DNA from: Acidobacteriota bacterium
GTDB taxonomy: Bacteria > Acidobacteriota > Terriglobia > Terriglobales > Acidobacteriaceae
Direction: 5' to 3'
Length of the DNA stretch: 64,000 bases
NCBI GenBank assembly: GCA_021846275.1
Contig: JAJZBZ010000001.1
Coordinates: 682,001-746,000, forward strand
In this document: one piece after another, positions 56,236-64,000 of the stretch
How positions within the stretch are numbered: position 1 is the first letter of the stretch
Layout: every line of letters begins with the position of its first letter
Notes under the pieces: generated by a model
Databases searched by the model: none
What the model saw: the letters and a program-made list of their open reading frames with translations, nothing else
What the model was told of the DNA's origin: nothing
Program-made: the position numbers and the translations under genes

Positions 56236-56316
56236 AAATCCGCAGGAACAGATGGGCGGAATCGCAGTTGCCCAGGAATCAGGCTGTGAGAATCAGGTTG
56301 CGGAGGAAATGAAGAA

Positions 56317-56348
56317 GCGGCCCGCCGTGAGGCGGGCCGCTGATTGTT
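56317..56348. terminator. Bidirectional terminator between lexA and trxA
   Basis: A 10-bp GC stem (GCGGCCCGCC with GGCGGGCCGC) around GTGA, then TGATTGTTTT on the plus strand. The two genes converge here. Confidence 0.8.
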
Positions 56349-56405
56349 TTCCCCACAGACGCTTCGAGCGCTTTTCTGCGCGATGCGTCCGTTTCGCGTG
56401 GCGAT

Positions 56406-56738
56406 TTATGCCAGCAGCCGCTGGACTTTTTCCTCGATCACTTCGCGAGAGACGTAGCCAACGATCTGATCGGCGATCTTGCCGCCCTTGAAGAAGAGCA
56501 GCGTGGGAATGCCGCGGATGCCGTAACGGCCGGGCGTGGCATTGTTCTGATCGACGTTGACCTTGGCCACCTTCAGGCGTCCGGCGTAGGAGTCGGCGAC
56601 CTGATCGACGATGGGGCCGATCATCTTGCAGGGGCCGCACCAGACGGCCCAGAAATCGACCAGAACTGGCTTGTCGGATTGAAGAACTTCACTGTCGAAG
56701 GAAGCGTCGCTGACTTCCAGAACCGCTGTGCCTGCCAT
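56406..56738 (-). CDS. trxA: Thioredoxin
   Basis: A general cytosolic protein-disulfide reductase. 110 residues. The active site is W-C34-G-P-C37-K (DFWAVWCGPCKMIGP), with cis-proline in RGIPTLLFFKGG and the usual KVNVDQN. AAGGAG stands 7 bases before the ATG; the frame upstream of 56738 is unrelated. It could supply electrons to the DsbD encoded at 9.4-11.5 kb. Confidence 0.96.
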   Translation of the reverse strand: MAGTAVLEVSDASFDSEVLQSDKPVLVDFWAVWCGPCKMIGPIVDQVADSYAGRLKVAKVNVDQNNATPGRYGIRGIPTLLFFKGGKIADQIVGYVSREVIEEKVQRLLA

Positions 56739-57084
56739 AATTCTCCTTTGCGCGTGAACACTCCCTTTCAGTGTAAACGCAACTGCCAGAGATACGATGC
56801 GCGAGGATGCGCCCTGGTCGCAAACGGATGCCGATACCAGTCGCAAAGGAGGTCGGTGCGAAGCGCGGCGGCGAGGCTCTGCGCAAAGAGAAAGCGCCCG
56901 GACCTGAAAAGGTCACGGGCGCCAGAGCAGCCCTCCCCCAGAACTGCCCACGCGATTGACGATAGGTTGTTTTCTGGTGAATAGCAAGAAATCTTCAGTA
57001 ACATCTACAGGTAATCATAATTTGCAAGAAAATGTACTATATAGTTATCTTCCATCTGACGCCCGGAGCACTCCGGTAAATCGC

Positions 57085-58074
57085 TTATTTCGAGATGCCT
57101 TTCGCGATGCCGGGTGAAAAATCCGCCTGCGATCCGGCGCCGCGCACTGCAAATCGCGTGTGGAGCAGTTCGTAATCCTGCCCGGTTTGCCAGCGCGCTG
57201 CGCCGAGTGCCTGGTGGATGGCGGCGGCGGCAGAAGCGGAATCAAGCAGCGTGATGAGCAGGACCGATGGACCGGCACCGCTGAGGGTGACCGAGAAGAT
57301 GTCGCTGCCGCCGACCAGCGGCAGAAGCGGGGCGAGCAGCGGGCAGATGGCGGCGCGGAATGGCTGGTGAAGCCGGTCGCGCGTGGCGGCGGCGAGCAGG
57401 TCGACGCGGGCGCTGGCGAAGGCGGGCGCGAGCAGGGCGGCGGCCTGAAGATTGGCGACGACATCGGCGCGGGAGTAGGACTCCGGCAGGACGGCGCGAG
57501 CGCGGCTGGTGGCGAGTGGTCGCGCGGGCAGGACGACGATAGCGGACCAGTCGGGTGGCGGCGGAATGGAGACAAATGGCAGGTGGTGAGCGGGTTTGTT
57601 CTCCGCGATTCCCGAGGCTGCAAAGTCGGCGGCAACGACAAGTCCTCCGTGCCAGCAGGCGGCGGCGTTATCGGGATGGCCCTCGAGCGCGACGGCCTCG
57701 GCGAGGATTTGATCCGCCGACCATCCAAGCGCCCCGAAGTGAGCGGCAAGCGCGATGGCGGCCAGGCGACCGGCGGCTGAGGAGCCGCAGCCCATGCCGA
57801 GCGGAATGCCGTTCCGCATGCGCAGGGCGAGCGGCTGAACCGGGCGATCTTCGCGCGTGAGCAGCGAGCGATAGGTTTCGAGGATCAGGTTGTCGTCGAG
57901 CCGCGAGCATTCGGCGACGTTACGACCGGAGGCGTCGATGGAAAATTCTTCGGCGGCGACGGCTTCAATCTCCAGCGCGAAGTCGAGAGCGACGGCGGCG
58001 GTGTCAAAGGCCGCGCCGAGGTTGGCCGAAGTGGCGGGCAGCCGCAGGCGGAACGCGGAGGGATCTGAGTGCAT
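57085..58074 (-). CDS. thrB: Homoserine kinase (GHMP family)
   Basis: Phosphorylates homoserine in threonine biosynthesis. 329 residues. The N-terminal block is LRLPATSANLGAAFDTAAVALDF, the ATP-binding GHMP motif is GIPLGMGCGSSAAGRLAAIAL, and EGHPDNAAACWHGGLVV and the C-terminal motif VTLSGAGPSVLLI follow. It starts 4 bases after thrC on the same strand. The pathway's homoserine dehydrogenase is not in the window. Confidence 0.93.
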   Translation of the reverse strand: MHSDPSAFRLRLPATSANLGAAFDTAAVALDFALEIEAVAAEEFSIDASGRNVAECSRLDDNLILETYRSLLTREDRPVQPLALRMRNGIPLGMGCGSSAAGRLAAIALAAHFGALGWSADQILAEAVALEGHPDNAAACWHGGLVVAADFAASGIAENKPAHHLPFVSIPPPPDWSAIVVLPARPLATSRARAVLPESYSRADVVANLQAAALLAPAFASARVDLLAAATRDRLHQPFRAAICPLLAPLLPLVGGSDIFSVTLSGAGPSVLLITLLDSASAAAAIHQALGAARWQTGQDYELLHTRFAVRGAGSQADFSPGIAKGISK

Positions 58075-58078
58075 GGGC

Positions 58079-59458
58079 CTAATTCCGAGCCAGCGCGATC
58101 TCGCTGTCGGCGACCGAGCGCAGCGCGGCGAGAACGGCCTGTGGCGTGGCTTCGACGGAGAGCGCGTTGCGGCGCAGCGGCTGGATGGAGGCGGCGACGG
58201 GCGCGGATTCGGCGTCGGTGAGCAGGGTGCCGCGATGGAAGTCGATGGTGTAGTCGGCGTCCTTGAGCGTGTGGCCAGTGAGCAGCAGAACGACGGAGTC
58301 CGATGGGGCGACGCGGCCGTCGGCGACGAGATATTTCAACCCGGCGAGCGTGACGGCGGAGGCGGGTTCCGAGCCGATGCCCTCGCGCCCAAGCTCGGCC
58401 TTGGCGACGGCGATCTCGGCTTCGCTGACGCTGAGGCACCAGCCGCCGGATTCGTGAATCGCCTGGGCGGCTTTGCGCCAGCTTGCGGGGTTGCCGATGC
58501 GGATGGCGGTGGCGCGGGTGTGGGCTTCGACGGGCGTGAGCGCGGTGCCGTCGTTTTCGGCGAAGCTGTGCACGAGCGGTGCGGAGCCTTCGGCCTGGAT
58601 GACGGTGATGCGCGGCAGGCGATGGATGAGGCCGAGTTCCTTCATCTCGCGGAAGCCTTTGCCGAGGGCGGAGCTGTTGGCGAGGTTGCCGCCGGGAACG
58701 AGGATGTGGTCGGGAACGCTCCAGTCGAGGGCTTCGGCGATTTCGAGCGCGGGAGTTTTCTGGCCTTCGAGGCGATAGGGATTGACGGAGTTGAGCAGGT
58801 AAATGGGAGCTTCGGCGACGATGTGGGTGAGCACGCGGACGCAGCCGTCGAAGTCGGTGTCAAGCTGGCAGGTGACGGCACCGTAGTCCATGGCCTGGGA
58901 GAGCTTGCCCCAGGCGATCTTGCCCTGTGGGATGAGGACGAGCGAGCGAAGTCCGGCGCGGGCGGCGTAGGCGGCCATGGCGGCGGAGGTGTTGCCGGTG
59001 GAGGCGCAGGCGACCCACTGGAAGCCGCGTTCGCGGGCGACGCTGAGGGCGGAGGTCATGCCGGTGTCCTTGAAGGAGCCGGTGGGGTTCATGCCCTGAT
59101 GCTTGGCGAAGAGCGCGTCGAGGCCGAGCGAGCGCGCGGCAAGCGGCAGAGGGTAGAGCGGCGTGTTGCCCTCGCGGAGGGTGACGGCGCTGCCGAAGCT
59201 GTCGAGAATGGGAAGCAGTTCGCGGAAGCGCCAGACGCCGGACTGGTCGAGTTTTTCGTGAGAAAGCCGACGCTCGCGCCAGAGCCACTTGAGCGCTCCG
59301 GCGTTGGGGCGGTCGGTGCCGCCGGTGTGTTTCCAGCCGGGATAGATGACTTCAAAGAGATCGCCGCAGAGAGCGCAGCGGAAGTCGGGACCGGCCTGAT
59401 CACCGCGCAGAAGCTGGCCGCAACCGAAACAGCGAAGCTGATGCAGATTGTCACTCAT
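58079..59458 (-). CDS. thrC: Threonine synthase
   Basis: A PLP enzyme that makes threonine from phosphohomoserine. 459 residues. A short zinc-ribbon-like N-terminus (CFGCGQLL and CALCGDLFEV) is followed by the PLP lysine in MNPTGSFKDTGMTSAL. The cofactor-phosphate segment CASTGNTSAAMAAYAARAG and the region LVPGGNLANSSALGKGF complete the fold. The start at 59458 was chosen for its family N-terminus (MSDNLHQLRCFGCG), since the frame extends upstream. thrB follows, and modA is divergent. Confidence 0.94.
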   Translation of the reverse strand: MSDNLHQLRCFGCGQLLRGDQAGPDFRCALCGDLFEVIYPGWKHTGGTDRPNAGALKWLWRERRLSHEKLDQSGVWRFRELLPILDSFGSAVTLREGNTPLYPLPLAARSLGLDALFAKHQGMNPTGSFKDTGMTSALSVARERGFQWVACASTGNTSAAMAAYAARAGLRSLVLIPQGKIAWGKLSQAMDYGAVTCQLDTDFDGCVRVLTHIVAEAPIYLLNSVNPYRLEGQKTPALEIAEALDWSVPDHILVPGGNLANSSALGKGFREMKELGLIHRLPRITVIQAEGSAPLVHSFAENDGTALTPVEAHTRATAIRIGNPASWRKAAQAIHESGGWCLSVSEAEIAVAKAELGREGIGSEPASAVTLAGLKYLVADGRVAPSDSVVLLLTGHTLKDADYTIDFHRGTLLTDAESAPVAASIQPLRRNALSVEATPQAVLAALRSVADSEIALARN

Positions 59459-59537
59459 CTCAAGTGTTAGCCTACCAGCAAGCATGGGAGCCGCGCGATG
59501 GACGCGGCGAACAGAGCGTGCGTTTGAAGGAAAAATG

Positions 59538-60359
59538 ATGGGCGCGGGAGGACGGCGAGTCGTGAGACGAGGCTGGCAATTGGCGTTGATGCTGGTGATG
59601 CTGGCGGCGACGGCAACAGGGATGGCGCAAACGCTGCGCGCGCCAGTGCGGATTGCGGCGGCGGCGGATTTGCAGCCGGTGTTGCCGCCCATATTGCAGG
59701 CGTTTGAAGCGGAGACGGGCGTGCATGCGGTGGCGACGTATGAATCTTCGGCGGCGCTGACGGCGCAGATTCTGAATGGGGCCGGGTTTGACCTGTTTCT
59801 GTCGGCGGATATGAGCTATCCGGCGCGGGTGATTGCGGCGGGGATGGGGGCGACGACGGAGCCGGTGGCGTATGCGCATGGGGTTCTGGTGCTGTGGACG
59901 AGGCGGGATTCGCGGTGGCCTCAGCCGACGATGGCGTTGCTGCGCGACCCGGCGCTGAAGCGGCTGGCGATTGCGGATCCGGACCGAGCGCCGTATGGAC
60001 GCGCGGCGATGGCGGCGATCAAGGGAATGGGGCTGACGGCGGCGTTGCAGGCGAAGCTGGTGACGGCGGCAAATATCGCGCAGGCGGCGCAGTTTGCCGA
60101 GACCGGCAATGCGGATGCGGGGTTGATCTCGCGGACGGCGGCGGTAACGCCTGCGCTGAGCGCGGCGGGAGATTTCGTGGTGGTGCCGCAGGGGCTGTAT
60201 CCGGTGATTGAGCAGGGCGCGGTGGTGCTGGCGCACTCCGCAGAGCGCGTGGAGGCCGAGCGGTTTCTGGATTTTCTGCGCAGTCCGGAGATGCAGGCGC
60301 AACTGGAGCGAAGCGGGCTGATGGCGGTGCGTTCCACGACGCCGCACGGGGCGAGCTGA
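59538..60359 (+). CDS. modA: Molybdate ABC transporter substrate-binding protein ModA
   Basis: Captures molybdate (or tungstate) in the periplasm. 273 residues with a signal peptide (about 1-29, ending ATGMAQT). The mature ModA fold has RIAAAADLQPVLPPIL at the start, TYESSAALTAQILNGAGFDLFLSADMSYP for oxyanion binding, PDRAPYGRAAMAAIKGMGL, and LRSPEMQAQLERSGL near the end. GAAGGA stands 6 bases before the ATG at 59538. First gene of modABC. Confidence 0.9.
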   Translation: MGAGGRRVVRRGWQLALMLVMLAATATGMAQTLRAPVRIAAAADLQPVLPPILQAFEAETGVHAVATYESSAALTAQILNGAGFDLFLSADMSYPARVIAAGMGATTEPVAYAHGVLVLWTRRDSRWPQPTMALLRDPALKRLAIADPDRAPYGRAAMAAIKGMGLTAALQAKLVTAANIAQAAQFAETGNADAGLISRTAAVTPALSAAGDFVVVPQGLYPVIEQGAVVLAHSAERVEAERFLDFLRSPEMQAQLERSGLMAVRSTTPHGAS

Positions 60360-60420
60360 CGGCAAGGCCGACGGACGACGAAGTGGCTGACGACTGGGCT
60401 GGGTGACGGCGAGGGACGGA

Positions 60421-61104
60421 ATGGACTGGCAGGCGCTGCTGCTGACATTGAAGCTGGCACTGGTGACGACGGCGATTTTGCTGGCGGTCGCGGTGCCGTT
60501 TGCGGCGTGGGTGAGGCTGAGCGGGTCGAGGGTGCGCGGGCTGGCGCAGGCGATCGCGGCGCTGCCGCTGGTGCTGCCGCCGACGGTGCTGGGCTATTAC
60601 CTGCTGGTGCTGCTGGGAACGCGGACGGCTGTGGGACGGGCGATTGCGGCAGTGCTGGGGCATCCGCTGGCGTTTTCGTTTGCCGGGCTGGTGGTGGGGT
60701 CGGCGGTCTATAGTCTGCCGTTTGCCGTGCAGCCGCTGGTGACGGGGTTTGGCGCGGTGGACGAGGCGATGGTGGATGCGGCGCGGCTGCTGGGAGCGGG
60801 GTGGCTGCGCGTGGTGGGCGAAATCCTGCTGCCGCTGGCGAAGCGGTCGGTGGTTACGGCGGCGTTGCTGAGTTTTCTGCACACGGTGGGCGAGTTTGGG
60901 GTGGTGCTGATGCTGGGCGGGGATATTCCCGGAGCGACACGGACGCTGTCGATTGTGCTGTTCGATCAGGTGCAGGACTTCAATGATCGAGCCGCGAATG
61001 AGACTTCCCTGCTGCTGCTGGGGCTGTCGTTGACGGCGCTGCTGGTGCTCTATGCGCGGCCTGCGACGGGCAAGGCCACAGGCAAGGCGGCACAGCATGA
61101 TTGA
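60421..61104 (+). CDS. modB: Molybdate ABC transporter permease ModB
   Basis: The membrane channel of the molybdate importer. 227 residues with five or six helices. It has the permease EAA loop EAMVDAARLLGAGWLRVVGEILLPLAKRS and LPLVLPPTVLGYYLLVLLG, and ends with a short Gly/Ala/Lys tail. The ATG follows GAGGGACGG. It overlaps modC by 8 bases. Confidence 0.93.
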   Translation: MDWQALLLTLKLALVTTAILLAVAVPFAAWVRLSGSRVRGLAQAIAALPLVLPPTVLGYYLLVLLGTRTAVGRAIAAVLGHPLAFSFAGLVVGSAVYSLPFAVQPLVTGFGAVDEAMVDAARLLGAGWLRVVGEILLPLAKRSVVTAALLSFLHTVGEFGVVLMLGGDIPGATRTLSIVLFDQVQDFNDRAANETSLLLLGLSLTALLVLYARPATGKATGKAAQHD

Positions 61105-61801
61105 GATGGTTATGCGCGGACGCGCGGGCGAGTTTCGGCTGGAGGTGGACTGCCGGATGGAAGCGCCGCTGACGGTCGTCTTCGGGCCGTCGGGCGCGGG
61201 CAAGAGCACGATGCTGCGGATGATTGCCGGACTGGCAAGGCCGGGGAGCGGGTTTCTGAGCGCGAACGGGCGGACGCTGACGGATGTGGCGGCGAAGATT
61301 CATCTGCCTCCGGGCAGACGCGGCGTGGGGATGGCTGGGCAGAGCGCGGCGCTGTTTCCGCAGATGACGGTGGAGGGGAATGTGGCCTTCGGGCTGCGGG
61401 AGCTGAGTTCCGCCGCTCGGCGTGAGCGCGTGGCCGAGGCGCTGAACGTGGTGGGAGCCGCTGCGCTGAGCGGACGGAGGGTGGCGACGCTCTCCGGCGG
61501 CGAGGCGCAGCGGGTGGCGCTGGTGCGGGCGCTGGCTCCACGACCGGAGGTTCTGCTGCTGGATGAGCCGCTTTCGGCGCTGGACACGGCGGCGCGGGAT
61601 GGGGTGATGGCGGCGACGCTGGAGTGGGTGGGCGAGCACGGCATGCAGGCGATTCTGGTGACGCATGACGCGGCCGAGGCACTGCGCGCGCAGGCGGAGG
61701 TCGTTCGGCTGAAGGATGGCCGCGTGACCGCACAGGGGCGCGCGGCGGAAGTGCTGGCGGACGAGAGACACCGGCTGCTGGAGCGGCTGAAAATGAGCTA
61801 G
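61097..61801 (+). CDS. modC: Molybdate ABC transporter ATP-binding protein ModC (short form)
   Basis: Energises molybdate import. 234 residues. Walker A is FGPSGAGKSTMLRMIAG, the Q-loop region is GMAGQSAALFPQMTVEGNVAFGL, the ABC signature is TLSGGEAQRVALVRAL and Walker B is LLLDEPLSALD. The C-terminal molybdate-binding (MOP/TOBE) domain of longer ModC proteins is absent. It overlaps modB, and its stop overlaps the convergent murB stop in CTAG. Confidence 0.93.
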   Translation: MIEMVMRGRAGEFRLEVDCRMEAPLTVVFGPSGAGKSTMLRMIAGLARPGSGFLSANGRTLTDVAAKIHLPPGRRGVGMAGQSAALFPQMTVEGNVAFGLRELSSAARRERVAEALNVVGAAALSGRRVATLSGGEAQRVALVRALAPRPEVLLLDEPLSALDTAARDGVMAATLEWVGEHGMQAILVTHDAAEALRAQAEVVRLKDGRVTAQGRAAEVLADERHRLLERLKMS

Positions 61802-62850
61802 AAGCCGACGAGGATCGGCTCCATTTCGAGGCGGATGGAAAAGCGCTGCTCGACGGTGGCGGCGATGGCGTCGCGCAGGGCGAGGAGTTCGGCGGTGGTG
61901 GCTTCGCCGCAGTTAACCAGGGCCAGCGTGTGGCGCGAGGAGATGGCGACGCGGCCCATGCGGAAGCCGCGCGCGAAGCCTGCCTGTTCGATGAGCCAGG
62001 CGGCGGGGATTTTGACCTCGCCGGGAGCAGCGGGATAGCACGGCGGCTGAGTGGCAAGACGGGCGGCGAGAGCTTCGTAGCGCGCGGTGGGAAGGATGGG
62101 ATTGCGGAAGAAGCTGCCCACGCTCCGGGTGTCCGGGTCGCCTGGAACGAGGAGCATGCCTTTGCCGCGACGGATGGTGCGGACTTTGTCTGCGACCTCG
62201 GCGAGGGTGGGACGCGGCTGACCGACGAAGGCGCGTTCGAGGTCGGCGTAGCGCAGAGTGGGCGCGCCGCCGGGACGGAGCGCGAATTCGACGGCGGTGA
62301 CGACGAAGCGGTCGCGGGCGGTGGAGTTGAAGATGCTCTGGCGGTAGGCGAAGCCGCATTCCTCAGCTGCAAGCTCGTGGAACTGAAGCGTGGAGCGGTC
62401 GAGGACGCGGACGTGGCGGATGGTTTCGGCGACCTCCTGGCCGTAGGCACCGACGTTCTGGACAGGCGTTCCGCCGACGGTGCCGGGGATTCCGGCTAGG
62501 CACTCCAGGCCGGCGCAGTCGAGCGCGATGGTCTCGGCGACGAAACTGTCCCAGGGTTCGCCGGCGGCGGCGCGGAGCAGGCAGAGGTCGCCGTCGAAGG
62601 CGCGCGTGATGCCGAGCAGAGCGGGCTGAAGGACGAGGCCGTCGAAGCCGGAGTCGGCGACGACGAGATTGCTGCCGCCGCCGAGGATGAAGACGGGAAC
62701 ATTGCTCCGGCGCGCCCAGTTGAAGGCTTCGACGAGTTGCGCCTCCGTGGTGACGCGGGCGAACCAGCGCGCGGGACCGCCGAGACCGAGCGTGGTGAGC
62801 GGGGCAAGTGGGCGGTTGGCTTCGAGAGCAAGTCCGGAGGGCAGGATCAT
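61798..62850 (-). CDS. murB: UDP-N-acetylenolpyruvoylglucosamine reductase MurB
   Basis: Reduces UDP-GlcNAc-enolpyruvate to UDP-MurNAc in peptidoglycan synthesis. 350 residues of the FAD-containing type I group. TLGLGGPARWFARV and FILGGGSNLVVADSGFDGLVL bind FAD, and GIPGTVGGTPVQNVGAYGQEV follows. The catalytic Ser is in SVGSFFRNPIL and the substrate segment is IPAAWLIEQAGF. The start at 62850 matches the family N-terminus; the frame stays open upstream in unrelated sequence. It converges on modC. Confidence 0.94.
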   Translation of the reverse strand: MILPSGLALEANRPLAPLTTLGLGGPARWFARVTTEAQLVEAFNWARRSNVPVFILGGGSNLVVADSGFDGLVLQPALLGITRAFDGDLCLLRAAAGEPWDSFVAETIALDCAGLECLAGIPGTVGGTPVQNVGAYGQEVAETIRHVRVLDRSTLQFHELAAEECGFAYRQSIFNSTARDRFVVTAVEFALRPGGAPTLRYADLERAFVGQPRPTLAEVADKVRTIRRGKGMLLVPGDPDTRSVGSFFRNPILPTARYEALAARLATQPPCYPAAPGEVKIPAAWLIEQAGFARGFRMGRVAISSRHTLALVNCGEATTAELLALRDAIAATVEQRFSIRLEMEPILVGF

Positions 62851-62970
62851 GGTTACTGTCAGGCTATAACAGGGGGCGGAATTTGCCGGGCGTGGGCTGT
62901 GCAATGCGGCGCAGGCCGATGCAATGCCGGTACAATGGAAGTGCGGGGAATTTTCTCCGCCGGAGGCACG

Positions 62971-63396
62971 ATGTATCCAGAGATTATGGTGATCCCGATG
63001 CGCGAGGATCTGACGCGGGCCGGAATCGCGGAGGCGCGCACAGCCGAGGAAGTGGATGCTGCGCTGAAGCAGCCTGGGACGACGATGGTGGTGGTGAACT
63101 CGATCTGTGGCTGCGCGGCGGGCAAGATGCGGCCTGGAGTGCGCATGGCGCTGGGACACGGCACACTGCCGGATCGCTCGATCACGGTGTTTGCGGGACA
63201 GGATCGCGAGGCGACGGAGCGCGCGCGGTCGTACTTCGAGGGGCATCCGCCGACCTCGCCGGCGATTGCGATTCTGCGCGACGGGAAGCTGGTGTACCTG
63301 ATGCAGCGCTACGTGATCGAAGCGGCGACGGCACCACAGATTGCGGGCGAGCTGGCGCGCGCGTTTGACGAGCTGTGCGCGAAGACGAACGCCTGA
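62971..63396 (+). CDS. BrxA/BrxB-family bacilliredoxin
   Basis: A thioredoxin-fold protein that removes bacillithiol or similar low-molecular thiols from oxidised protein cysteines. 141 residues. The redox motif is C46-G-C48 in VVNSICGCAAGKMRPG, the characteristic CGC of the YphP/YqiW family, followed by VFAGQDREATERARSYF and SPAIAILRDGKLVYLMQRYVIE. GGAGG stands 5 bases before the ATG. A terminator follows. The natural thiol partner in this organism is not known. Confidence 0.9.
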   Translation: MYPEIMVIPMREDLTRAGIAEARTAEEVDAALKQPGTTMVVVNSICGCAAGKMRPGVRMALGHGTLPDRSITVFAGQDREATERARSYFEGHPPTSPAIAILRDGKLVYLMQRYVIEAATAPQIAGELARAFDELCAKTNA

Positions 63397-63419
63397 CGGG
63401 AACGCAAATTGGCAAATAC

Positions 63420-63460
63420 AACTCCGCGCCGGAGGCAATCTTCGGCGGGGAGTTTTCTTT
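63420..63460 (+). terminator. Rho-independent terminator after the bacilliredoxin gene
   Basis: AACTCCGCGCCG pairs with CGGCGGGGAGTT with one mismatch, followed by TTCTTTTT. Confidence 0.8.
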
Positions 63461-63553
63461 TTGTGGCCGCGGATTTTCAGTCTGAAAGCGCGGTTGAGCG
63501 CTGGCAGGCGAAGCGATGGGAAGATCGGTCGCCGCACGGCACGGGCAGGATTT

Positions 63554-63572
63554 CTGTGGCACAAAGCCACAG
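63554..63572. promoter_or_regulatory. Inverted repeat before the LacI-family gene
   Basis: CTGTGGC, five bases, GCCACAG: a perfect 7-bp dyad 21 bases before the GTG start. It may be an autoregulatory operator, as is common for LacI-family genes. No clear -35/-10 pair was assigned. Confidence 0.4.
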
Positions 63573-63592
63573 GAACACTATAGGATGGCGAG

Positions 63593-64000
63593 GTGGCCCG
63601 AAGAAGCATAAAGAGCAATCCGGATGGGAAGCCGGATATTCGCACGGTGGCGTCGCTGGCGCGTGTCTCGATTGCGACGGTCTCGCGGACGATCAATCGA
63701 TCGACGGCGGTGAGCGAGAAGCTGTCGAAGCGCGTGTGGCAGGCGATTGAGCAGTTGAATTATTTTCCGAACACGCATGCGCGCAGCCTGGTCTCGGGCA
63801 GAAGCCGCATCGTTGGCATTGTTGTCGAGAACATCACGAACCCGTTTTTTCCGGAGCTGATTGCGAGCTTCGAGGAAGTGGCGGTTGCGAACGGCTACGA
63901 ATTGCTGGTGAGTTCGGGGAAGATTGAAAACGCGGCGCAGATTGAGCGGATCGTGCGGCGGATGCTGGAGCGCAAGGTGGAGGGCGTGGCGGTGCTGACG
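63593..64000 (+). CDS. LacI-family transcriptional regulator, 3' end beyond the window
   Basis: 136 codons are visible. The N-terminal helix-turn-helix (about residues 15-60) reads DIRTVASLARVSIATVSRTINRSTAVSEKLSKRVWQAIEQLNYFPNTHARSL, the typical LacI headpiece including the hinge. The start of the periplasmic-binding-like effector domain follows (RIVGIVVENITNPFFPELIASFEEVAVANGYELLVSSG). It probably controls sugar uptake or use; the effector and targets lie outside the window. The GTG at 63593 follows AGGA; the ATG at 63585 is out of frame. Confidence 0.9.
   Translation, partial: MARRSIKSNPDGKPDIRTVASLARVSIATVSRTINRSTAVSEKLSKRVWQAIEQLNYFPNTHARSLVSGRSRIVGIVVENITNPFFPELIASFEEVAVANGYELLVSSGKIENAAQIERIVRRMLERKVEGVAVLT

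Noticed and set aside
57890-59470. 526-codon plus-strand frame opposite thrC/thrB
   Set aside because: Gly/Ala/Glu-rich shadow translation; the minus strand carries unmistakable threonine genes.

Overview
The window reads as ordinary chromosome of a GC-rich, Gram-negative, flagellated heterotroph, most likely an acidobacterium (class Terriglobia, Acidobacterium/Granulicella type). This is inferred from gene content and protein style: apolipoprotein N-acyltransferase, an outer-membrane porin of the alginate-export type, DsbD, a Ccm cytochrome c maturation set, bactofilin, an APC permease with a stress-protein-like tail, and a GOB-like B3 metallo-beta-lactamase. No rRNA, tRNA, prophage, insertion sequence, CRISPR array or restriction system was recognised.

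Layout. 0.1-6.3 kb: exported GH3 beta-glucosidase, then a leftward set of cytochrome c lipoprotein, miaB, bifunctional nuclease and B3 metallo-beta-lactamase, then a hotdog thioesterase. 6.3-7.2 kb: an array of a dispersed palindromic repeat and an AT-rich island. 7.2-15.2 kb: a SpoU-type rRNA methyltransferase overlapping rarA, facing a leftward lnt-prfB-CoA-binding-dsbD set; prfB carries the classic +1 frameshift. 15.3-21.3 kb: APC permease, a small basic protein, a UPF0173 hydrolase, a methyltransferase, bactofilin and a secreted unknown. 21.4-23.9 kb: aguB-aguA-tadA (agmatine to putrescine, plus tRNA editing). 24.4-28.5 kb: icd and mdh (TCA cycle) and a porin. 28.5-32.6 kb: AT-rich island, repeats, a short-chain dehydrogenase and uvrB, then more repeats. 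32.6-38.8 kb: a pseudo-receiver, ccmF-ccmH-ccmI-like genes, an exported regulatory-domain protein, a DUF4149 protein and a ZIP transporter. 39-43.1 kb: two different ClC antiporters in tandem and an enoyl-CoA hydratase. 43.2-45.4 kb: exported GH130 enzyme and DHH phosphoesterase. 45.5-55.3 kb: flagellar operon flgBC-fliEFGHIJ, then a sigma-54 activator and an OmpR-type regulator. 55.6-64 kb: lexA, trxA, thrC-thrB, modABC, murB, bacilliredoxin and a LacI-family regulator cut by the window edge.

Genes that appear to work together: flgB-fliJ build the basal body and export ATPase. A -24/-12 promoter just before flgB and the neighbouring sigma-54 activator, which has no DNA-binding domain, suggest local control. 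ccmF/H/I mature c-type cytochromes such as the lipoprotein at 5.5 kb. aguB/aguA make putrescine, thrC/thrB make threonine and modABC import molybdate.

The least explained feature is a dispersed modular repeat (two GC hairpins, a spacer, a third hairpin and a purine-rich tail). It occurs at three intergenic loci, a fourth spot holds a lone hairpin with compensatory base changes, and two of the loci lie beside AT-rich islands that share another palindrome. Start codons were chosen by Shine-Dalgarno fit and family N-termini; statements about function rest on motif recognition without database searches.
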